A stretch of 10,457 nt of DNA from Chromera velia. Lineage: Eukaryota; Sar; Chromeraceae. A model generated the notes under the pieces. The model searched no databases. It was not told the origin of the DNA and was given only the letters and a program-made list of their open reading frames with translations. The first letter of the stretch is position 1. Each line of letters starts with the position of its first letter. The translations under genes and the position numbers were made by a program. Positions 1-6,683 of the stretch are shown one piece after another. The stretch lies in the NCBI GenBank assembly GCA_018398765.1, contig JAHBMJ010001543.1, positions 19,250 through 29,706 of the forward strand, written 5' to 3'.

Positions 1-11
1 CCCCCCCCCCC
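1..11. repeat. Poly-C homopolymer at window edge
   Basis: The window opens with eleven consecutive C. It may continue outside the window. A second, longer C-run lies at 9391-9414. Such tracts are prone to sequencing and assembly error, so the true length is uncertain. Confidence 0.9.
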
Positions 12-19
12 GTTCTTAT

Positions 20-404
20 ACCTCTATAATTTAGCTAGGAATTTAGTGGAATTTGATGGATTTCAGTGGAATTTACCGTGGAATCTACTCTTCTAAATTC
101 CACAAACTTTGAAGGCTTATTTCTCGTGATCCAGAAAGAGTTAGGAGCTTAAATTGGCAGTGCTTATACATCTTATATAGCTTCATAAGCACTGTTAATT
201 TGAGCTCCTAACTGTTTCTATAGATCACGAGAAATAAACTTTTAAAGTTTGTGGAATTTAGTGGAATTTAGACGAGTAGATTCCACGGTAAATTCCACTA
301 AAATCCATCAAATTCCACTAAATTCTAGGAGTAAAATTTAGGATAAAATCCATTAAATTCCACTAACTAAATTTCCGGGGAATTTAACTTAGTTTTATAG
401 GGTC
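20..404. repeat. Fold-back (MITE-like) inverted repeat
   Basis: The left arm (about 36-167) and right arm (about 185-327) are near-complete reverse complements, separated by a 17-nt AT-rich spacer (168-184). Differences are scattered substitutions plus one 10-nt unit, GTGGAATTTA, that is doubled in the right arm (251-270). The arms are themselves built from a recurring word, TGGAATTTA, in both orientations. The right side has a second, diverged copy of the outer part of the arm (about 345-376). Weak outer similarity between 20-29 (acctctataa) and 395-403 (ttatagggt, inverted) may mark the true ends. There is no ORF. A transcript would form a long hairpin. This fits a non-autonomous fold-back or MITE-type element; no clear target-site duplication is visible and the family is unknown. 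Confidence 0.85.
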
Positions 405-736
405 AAATGTTGCAAAATGAGGGTTCATCATTTAACAATCTGCCTTGCGTGTTGACATGGTGTTGTGACTTACCAAATGCTAGACGCCTATTATGGGCCG
501 ATAACGATGGGGTATGATGATGATTGTAGGGTAGCCTGGGTAGGTTCTAGCACGAGTTTCTAAGAGGTTCTAGGCCTAGTTCTAGGTGAGGTTTTAAGTG
601 AGGTTCCACAGTACTAAATAATTGTAGTACTTTAATTTCCATTAGATCCTGGCTAAATTACCCTAAAAATCACCGCTAAATCCGTTCTAGTACTCTAAAT
701 TAGGCAGGGTATTCAATTAGGTTAGAATAGGTTACC
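405..736. other. Non-coding sequence between repeats
   Basis: No open frame of useful length on either strand and no recognisable RNA gene. It contains the degenerate minisatellite at 542-612 and a small hairpin (AGTACTA / TAGTACT, 610-631, 7-bp stem, 8-nt loop). Otherwise I see nothing here. Confidence 0.6.
542..612. repeat. Degenerate ~12-bp minisatellite, six units
   Basis: Units start at 542, 555, 565, 578, 589 and 601 and are 10-13 bp long. They share a core AGGTTCTAG that degrades to AGTTTCTAAG, AGTTCTAGGTG, AGGTTTTAAGTG and AGGTTCCACAGT. The spacing and shared start support tandem origin followed by drift. No function is implied. Confidence 0.6.
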
Positions 737-754
737 TAACGTTGTGGTGCCTCA
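737..754. repeat. 18-bp exact direct repeat, left copy (partner 2210-2227)
   Basis: The 18-mer TAACGTTGTGGTGCCTCA occurs here and again at 2210-2227; similarity stops sharply on both sides. In the right copy its last 12 bases are the outer end of the chromovirus LTR, and the first six flank the LTR. It can be read either as a target-site duplication around an insertion at 755-2209 or as a stray fragment of a second LTR end. Confidence 0.8.
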
Positions 755-2209
755 GCTAAGACATAGCTTGGAGACACACACTTACAAGGTCTCTCATACA
801 AGGGTTCTGCTTCTAGAAATTTTCATTGACATATGAAAGCTTGACTCATGATTGACTGCCTGCATGCGTATGACTTAATTGCAATTCCCTTAATTGTATG
901 TGCGAGGTTGCTCGGCATGCGCGCGCTTCATGCATACAATTCTAACATGCGACTTGCGTGCCGTGGCACGGATTGAAGGCCTCGCCACGTTACGTGCCAC
1001 CTCCCTCTTGAAGCCACATCCTCACTAGCTAATACAGAAGATGCAAATTGATTCTTTTATGCAACTCTGTAGGACTAATGCAATGCCGTGTTAATCATTG
1101 ATTAGATCAACATCTTCCATCTGCTATGGATTTACAGAAGAAATCAAAGATTGCATCTCTTCCTTCTTTTCATTTCTTCACTTTCTCTTTTCACCACTTT
1201 GTTCTCAATCTTCCCTGTGACTTTCCTTCTCTTTCCTATTATCAAGTAGTAGCTGACTTCTATTAAACCATCATAACTGCGAACCCTCATTCATACCGTG
1301 CCACCTCCCCGTTGATGACCGCGCATCCACGCATGGTCACACAGACACATACCACAGCAGACTGAAAAAAAAAAAAAAATCTGGCTCACACTTCACGGAC
1401 AAGTTTGTAGCAGACAGACAAGCAAGGCAAACAAACAAGCTAACATGCCGTACCGATCTTATTCTCCCCGTCTCTTCTCCTCTGCCCTCTTAAACATGGT
1501 TACAACCATCCTTTTCCACTCCTCATTCATTCAATTATTCACTGACAAACAGGTGCTCATAAACATCGACGTACCCCGACCTTACATCAATAGTACCCCA
1601 TTCTCTCCCTCACTTCCTGTGTAGACAAATAGCGAGGATGGTCAGAGGTCTGCGTGCTAGTCTGCATGGTGTGCAGACTTCTTATCTCCATCAACGGAGG
1701 CCTAGGTGCTTGCAAAATATATAGCCTCCCCCCTTGCATTCCTTTTTCTGGAGGTAGTACAACGCGCGGGATAAACGGAGTTGCCCCCTGGACATGATAG
1801 AACGGAACCTTCGGTCTCTCCCTGGCTCGCGCTGCTATCTTTTCATCTCTCTCTCGCTCTGCCTTGCTTCTTGTATCCTAAATTCGCTCCGATATTTTTG
1901 TTCTCTCCTTTTCCTCCGCTCTTGTCCTCTCTCTCTCTTCTCTCCAGGACCTTCGTGTTTGTCTCGACACCTGCGCGTTTGCTGACGCAGACTTCTCCTC
2001 CCTCAATGCATTCATCTCACTTTCATGCTTTGCTTGTCTCTGTCTCTCTTTCATCTCCTACCGCTTCTGTTTCTTTCTTTCCGCCCTGCCTGTCTTCACC
2101 AAAACACCCCCGTCTCCCTCACTCCTGAGAGTAGTCTCGCGAGCATGCAGTGAAACGACTTGCTTCGAACTCTGCCCTTACTGAGCGGTCGAACCGCTTT
2201 GCTACTACT
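755..2209. other. 1455-bp non-coding segment bracketed by the 18-bp repeat
   Basis: No credible gene. The left part (755-1140) is mixed sequence with GCATGC-type words near 860-935 and an inverted pair AATTGTATG / CATACAATT (892-900, 933-941). 1155-1245 and 1480-2130 are strongly pyrimidine-rich on the plus strand. An A15 run is at 1365-1379. A TATA-like stretch lies near 1713-1722, ahead of the most CT-rich part, but nothing downstream of it reads as a gene. The open frame at 1781-2128 is low-complexity Ser/Leu/Pro-rich and is explained by CT bias. At the right edge the minus strand has words matching tRNA box A (2204-2194) and box B (2170-2162), but they are only 23 nt apart. This may be an inserted retroposon or ordinary intergenic DNA. 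Confidence 0.45.
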
Positions 2210-2227
2210 TAACGTTGTGGTGCCTCA
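2210..2227. repeat. 18-bp exact direct repeat, right copy (partner 737-754)
   Basis: Identical to 737-754. It spans the junction between flanking DNA (2210-2215) and the outer end of the LTR (2216 onwards). The five bases before the LTR, AACGT, would be the expected 5-bp target-site duplication of the LTR element, but the matching right-hand copy cannot be sought because the 5' LTR is missing. Confidence 0.8.
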
Positions 2228-2590
2228 ACTGTAAGCTGCGTACGGTACTAGAGGCTCAATTATCATAAGCATAGATCGTAGGCAGACTCACATTAAAGTG
2301 TGATCTAGCAGAGTCAATCTGTTGATCCACTATTCAGACCAGCTAACACCACAATCGAGAGACTGGCACAGAATAACTTTCGCACGTAAAGGTCAGACGT
2401 CAGTTTATTCAGACTAGACGCACGTAGCGTTGCGAGGTCGGCGGCGGCCCTAGTATGGCGCGACGCTCGTGATAGGCCCATACCTGCCCGCTTTCTGAAG
2501 CTGACGTCCACGCTCAGCTTAATTACTCAGACCATCGAAATTGAACCATAGAGGCATGAATGAAGTCGGTAAGCCATGACCGACACCACA
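2216..2590 (-). repeat. 3' LTR of the chromovirus (375 bp)
   Basis: In element orientation it starts TGTGGTGTCGG and ends AGGCACCACA, giving the TG...CA ends of LTRs and a 7-bp terminal inverted repeat TGTGGTG / CACCACA. It begins 11 nt after the last pol stop codon, and a short purine run (AGAAGAGG, within 2591-2610) precedes it as a weak polypurine tract, although this run does not abut the LTR. An AATAAA signal lies inside. No second LTR is present for pairwise comparison, so the boundaries rest on the termini and position. A copy of the first eight bases, TGTGGTGT, also occurs inside at 2353-2346, so a shorter reading (2216-2353) cannot be fully excluded. Confidence 0.75.
2404..2409 (-). 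promoter_or_regulatory. AATAAA polyadenylation signal in the LTR
   Basis: The minus strand reads AATAAA here, about 180 nt into the LTR in element orientation. This is the expected place for the R-region poly(A) signal. It is a single hexamer match, so position is the main support. Confidence 0.5.
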
Positions 2591-2601
2591 GTATGCCTCT
2601 T

Positions 2602-3145
2602 CTACCACATGTACACGACGTCCTCGGAATCATTCTCAGCATCTTCAGGCTGAGAAGCAGATAGCCAGAGAGCACACAGCCTAGGAAGCTGCGTCTCTAA
2701 CTGACAGATTTGCACCCCGCTCCATACGGCATTCTCAACTGCACTGACGTGCACCACACGTCTTCTTAACTCCATCCCATACCTGCCTGCCTTCTTCTTT
2801 ACTGCTTCTCTTCTTTTCTCCTTGAAGGCATACAGGGCTTCCTTTACATACGTGAGGCTGACTGACGGTTCCCATGACGCATTCTCCTTACTCTCCCCTT
2901 TCCACCAGACGAGATAGTGTGCCTGTCCGTCGATCTGCCTGTGATCCAGAATTTCTTCAACTTCATACTCCATCTCTATAGAGGTTGGAAGGCGGATGGT
3001 AGACAACGGATCAGTCTTCTCCCTCTCATACTTTTTTAAGAAGGAGGCATTGATCACGTTGTGTGTCCGTACGCCTGCAGGGAAAATGAGCTCATATGCA
3101 TTGTCATGTATCTTTCTTTCTACCTCCATAATACACTGGCTTGAG
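2602..3145 (-). pseudogene. Pol C-terminus: end of GPY/F module, chromodomain, acidic tail
   Basis: This open stretch reads from about 3129 to a TAG at 2602-2604 and is one frame off the integrase before it. Residues 3-35 (from 3129) match the end of the integrase GPY/F module (a DNAYEL-type strand, then HNV and SFLKKY). The chromodomain follows at residues 55-105 (about 2967-2815): EYEVEEILDHR, YLVWWKG, ASWEP. In HP1-type chromodomains the H3-methyl-lysine cage uses three aromatics. Here Tyr55 and Trp76 are kept, but the third position (three residues after Trp76) is Glu. A further ~70-residue basic then acidic tail runs to the stop. Family knowledge says this domain directs integration to chromatin; whether this variant could bind methylated histone is unknown. 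The copy is disconnected by the frameshift. Confidence 0.9.
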
Positions 3146-4350
3146 TTTCCTCACTATTCCTCCTGGCTTTCTATCTCCTTTAAAGTAAGAATTACGGACA
3201 AGTACGTAGTCTCCAGGCTCAAAAGATACTTCCCTCCTGTGTGGATCTACATGTTGTGCCATCCGCTCTCTTGCGTTCTGCAATCTTTCTTTTGCTCTCA
3301 TAATTTCTGCCTCTCTGGCGTCTGCGAATTCTGCTGCTAGAGGGCAGAAAGATTTCGTTTGTACAGAGACAGAAGGCAGACAAATGGGATCGCAGCCGTA
3401 CAGAAAACGGAATGGAGACATACCAAGAGCTGAATGAACTGAATCACGATATGCAAACTGATATACAGCCAACCACTTCGGCCAGTCTGACTGGTGTTCA
3501 TCCATAAAACAGCGCAGCATTTGCTCAATCCTCTGATTGTCTCTCTCTGTCTGTCTATCCGACTGTGGATGCCCTCTCGTACTCATGTTCAATTTTGTCT
3601 TCCATAGTCGAGCAAGCTCCTGCTAAAAAGCAGAAAGGAAACGAGGATCACGATCACTCACGACCGATTGAGGCATCCCATACTCGAGGATCACTCGTTC
3701 AAAGACTGCCTCTGCCGTCCCCTCTGCCGTGATTCCTGAAGAGACTGCAATGAAGCAAGGAGCTTTAGACAGACGATCAACAACAGAGAGAATTCAATCC
3801 ACCCATTCACTCTTATACAACACCCTCGGGAGTCCAAATACAAAATCAAGAGAGAATGACTGAAATGCAAATTCAGGAATTGGAAGTGGATGCAGGAGGC
3901 CTTGCTGCTTCTCTGTCGGTCTCTTCCCTCTCTGGCAAATGTCACACTTCCTCACATACTGCTGGACCGACACATACATATGCGGCCAGTAGAAAGAGCT
4001 AGCCAGTTTCAGATAAGTTTTTTCTCCCCCTAGATGTCCCCCTACGGCTGTGTCGTGGTATTCATAAATCAGATTTTTCTGCAGCCTTTCTGTCGGGACT
4101 GCTAGTCGATCGTTGAAAAAAAGCAGTCCGTCTTCCATATAAAAAGGTTGCACTCTTAGCCGTAGTTGCAGAGGCCCTCCTTTCTCAAGATGCTCTACTG
4201 CTTCCTTTATTTCCCTCCAGAACTGTTCCTCCTCATACCCCTTTCTTATTTTCCCCAAGAACTCTTCATCTGGCTGCACATATACTTCATTCAAGAGAAG
4301 CTCACAGACGTCTTTTCTCTCTTCCTGCACCTCTTTTGTCTGTACGGCCA
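3104..4350 (-). pseudogene. Ty3/gypsy integrase (broken)
   Basis: Integrase inserts the cDNA into host DNA. The N-terminal zinc site is intact: two His (codons 4057-4055 and 4036-4034) and the CDIC pair ending at 3935, preceded by a Leu/Glu-rich linker after RNase H. The catalytic core shows the first Asp in SLDFVFG (3847-3845), the second in SDRDPRF (3655-3653) and Glu in QTERDNQ (3547-3545). The second Asp and the Glu have 35 residues between them, the canonical D-D35-E. Two in-frame stops interrupt it: TGA at 3796-3794, just before a VVDRLSK-like segment, and TAG at 3625-3623, where relatives usually have Trp. The frame ends at a TGA at 3104 after KLKPVYYG; at that point the GPY/F module resumes in another frame, so a few bases were lost there. 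All catalytic residues survive, but no full protein is possible. Confidence 0.93.
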
Positions 4351-4775
4351 ACCCAGGTACCCTGCTTAATGCATCAGCCACTCTGTTTCGCGCACCCAGG
4401 ACGTTATGGTACCGAGGTATAATCCTGAGCTTATCAAACATCGAGACGAACCTGTGCATACGTGGAGACACCATGCAGGGTGCGGTCGGCAGACACATTT
4501 ACATATTTCAGAGACTCATGATCCGACTACACCTTGGTTGTATGACTCACGTATGGTCTCCACATCTTCACTGCAAAAACACACCCTAGAAATTCTTTCT
4601 CTCTAATATGATACTTCAATTCTGCTAGGCTCATACAACGAGAAGCAAAAACATACGGACGCAAGTAACCAATCTCCGGATCCTCTTACATCAAAGCGGC
4701 ACCCAAGGTCTCAGTCGATTCGCATGCGTCCACAAAAATTTTAAACGGGCGGGCGGGATCGAGAATGAATAATTC
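4350..4775 (-). pseudogene. Ty3/gypsy RNase H domain (broken)
   Basis: RNase H degrades the RNA strand during cDNA synthesis. The minus strand reads KIFVDACES (first catalytic Asp, 4730-4728), FASRCMSLAE, REKEFLG (Glu), SDHESLKY (Asp) and finally RNRVADALSR (last Asp), in the usual order and spacing for Ty3/gypsy. It contains TAA at 4688-4686 and TAG at 4529-4527, both at places where a Gln codon is plausible. Between SDHESLKY and RMHRF (about 4440-4500) the frame changes by the equivalent of one inserted or two deleted bases; the spacing is otherwise normal. Much of this domain lacks long open frames, so it is easily missed by ORF length alone. Confidence 0.88.
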
Positions 4776-6089
4776 AACCATATTTCTGACTGCTTCTTTC
4801 AGTGCTTGAAAACTTCTCTCTTCTTTTTCTCCCTACTCAAACACCCGCTTCGCTTTCAACAAAACATAGAGAGGTCCCGCTTTCTCACTAAAACGGGGAA
4901 CGAATCTCCTCACCCAATTTGTAAACCCCAAGAAAGAGAGCACGTCCTTTCTCTTCTTTAGGGTCGGCCACTTATTGACTGCCTCTGTTTTACTGACCTC
5001 TGGTCAAACCCCAGTCCTGAAAATTCTTAAGCCTAGAAAGGTCACCTCACTCTGCATGAAATGGCACTTTGAGAGCTTGGCATATAGATTGTTCTCACTG
5101 AGCAAACGCAGAACAGTGCGAATGTGTTTTTTATGCTCCTCTCTAGTGCGTAAATAAATGAGGATGTCATCCAGAAACACCGAAACGAAACGATTGAGAC
5201 AGGATCGAAGAGCAAATTGAATCACTGACAGCCTCATCGCAGAAGGTGGTGCGTTTATCAAACTGAAAGAAATGACCAGCCACTCAAAAGAGCCATATCG
5301 CGTTGTGAAGGCTGTCTTGGGGATGTCTTCTTCCCTGACTCTCATTTGGTGATAGTACTGACGCAGATCTAGAGTCGTAAAAAATCATGCCCCATGGAGT
5401 CGATCGATTAATTCCTGCGGATGAGGGAGTGAATGCTTATCTTTTATTATGATGCGATTCAAGCCTATGTAATCGCAACACATCCTCATCGATCCGTCTT
5501 TCTTTTGTATGAAAAGAACAGGAGCAGCATAAGGAGAAGCAGACGGTTGAATGAATCCTTGTTCAAGATATATGTCTAGCTGTCTCCTCAGCTCATCTGT
5601 CTCTCCTACTGACAATCGGTAAGGTGGACGCGCAGGAGGTGAATGACCAGGCTCAAGTTCAATTTTGAAGTCCAAATGAGGACCTCTGGACGGTGGCAGA
5701 TGAGAAAGTCGATCAAGGAAAAGAGACGCATGATCTGCCACAATTTTTTTCACATCACGAGGCACCTCTAGATCCGGTCGATTGAGAAATGCACGCACTT
5801 TAGAAAGATCAGAAGAAGAAGAATAGACAGGATGATCAGAATAAAGAGAAGAAAGAAAGTTAGACCCATGAATTCCCTTCTCATCTATTCTCCCCTTTCT
5901 ATTCTCCCCCAATTCACTCACTTCAGTTATCTGCACTTCGCACTCCTCCTGTGCAGGTGGTCGTGGGCGCACCGTCTCCATGTACACGATATGAAACGGC
6001 ACTCCCCTCTTGATGCAACGTCTAGCCTGCACAGGATTCAAGAAGGGAGGGCAATTTTCGTCTTTCTTGTACCCTCCTTTCAAAATCAT
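4776..6089 (-). pseudogene. Ty3/gypsy reverse transcriptase (broken by stops, frame kept)
   Basis: RT copies element RNA into DNA. Reading from 6089 there is a ~130-codon linker, then the RT start: PPYRLS, EQGFIQPSASPYAAPVLF, QKKDGSMRM, CDYIGLN and KDKHSLPHPQELIDRLHGA. A TGA at 5387-5385 falls inside the block that continues TTLDLRQYYHQ, which carries the first catalytic Asp (5369-5367). The polymerase motif is FLDD (Asp pair at 5171-5166), a variant of the usual Y-x-D-D. The thumb/connection follows: TFLGLRIF, TGA at 5006-5004, then SFLGFTNWVRRFVPRFS, and TAG at 4835-4833 where the family usually has Trp in FEW. All three stops are in the same frame as the domain, so there is no indel here. 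The three catalytic Asp are retained. Confidence 0.94.
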
Positions 6090-6683
6090 TTCACGGCGTT
6101 TGAAAGAGAACCAAAGAGACCGAGTTGGATGGTCGAGCTCAACGTTGTGTGCGTCACTCCATTTTCAACCGAGGATCACGTCATAGCCATCCAGGTGAAC
6201 AAGCAATATACCCACAATTTCTGAATACCCCTATATGCGCAGAAGCACTTGAGGTGCATACTCACTGACCGTAGCGTCCAGTCTCCCATTCTCCTTCACC
6301 GCCATCTGACATCTCATACGGGTCGAAAACCTGCAAATATGGAGCTGCCGATTGTGTGTAAACTTGCTATCAACAAAAATGTCATCAGCTCCATTATCAT
6401 AAAACACTTTGACTGGACTGCCAGCAATCGTGCCTTGATAGACAAATCCCTCTCTGTAACTTTCATCACCATCATCCTCTTCTTCCTCCCCCGACCCCCT
6501 ACCTTCTTTCTCAATATTTCTTATTTCTTCCTCAACTTCTCTACGTACCTCAGGTTTCCGAGGAACCACGACGCGATCATCTTCTCTCCGGCCGGGAATC
6601 GTTCTCCTAGTCGTTCTCACTCCCGCCACTCGTCTGGGTCCCATCCGATGCGCTGGTTGTGATCTCCGGGGCGGTGAAGACGT
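6090..6683 (-). pseudogene. Ty3/gypsy aspartic protease and gag-pol linker (broken)
   Basis: Retropepsin cleaves the Gag-Pol polyprotein. After the boundary TGA (6686-6684) the same frame continues through an Arg-rich then acidic linker (residues about 15-62 counted from 6644). It then gives EGFVYQGTIAGSPVKVFYDNGADDIFV. The catalytic motif, normally D-S/T-G, reads D-N-G-A at 6398-6387; Ser to Asn needs only one G-to-A change. The domain ends with GYDVILG (6188-6168), followed in frame by TGA (6167-6165), Lys, Trp and HNVELDHP, matching the DVILG-x-x-W signature. A second stop, TAG, lies at 6233-6231. The frame is unbroken by indels. With DNG in place of DS/TG the protease would probably be inactive even without the stops. 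Confidence 0.88.

Noticed and set aside
1781-2128. 115-residue plus-strand open frame
   Set aside because: Ser/Leu/Pro/Phe low-complexity produced by CT-rich DNA; overlapping frames are equally open, with no domain or start context.
2162-2209. Intact tRNA gene
   Set aside because: Box-like words are too close together and no acceptor, anticodon or T-arm pairing can be drawn.
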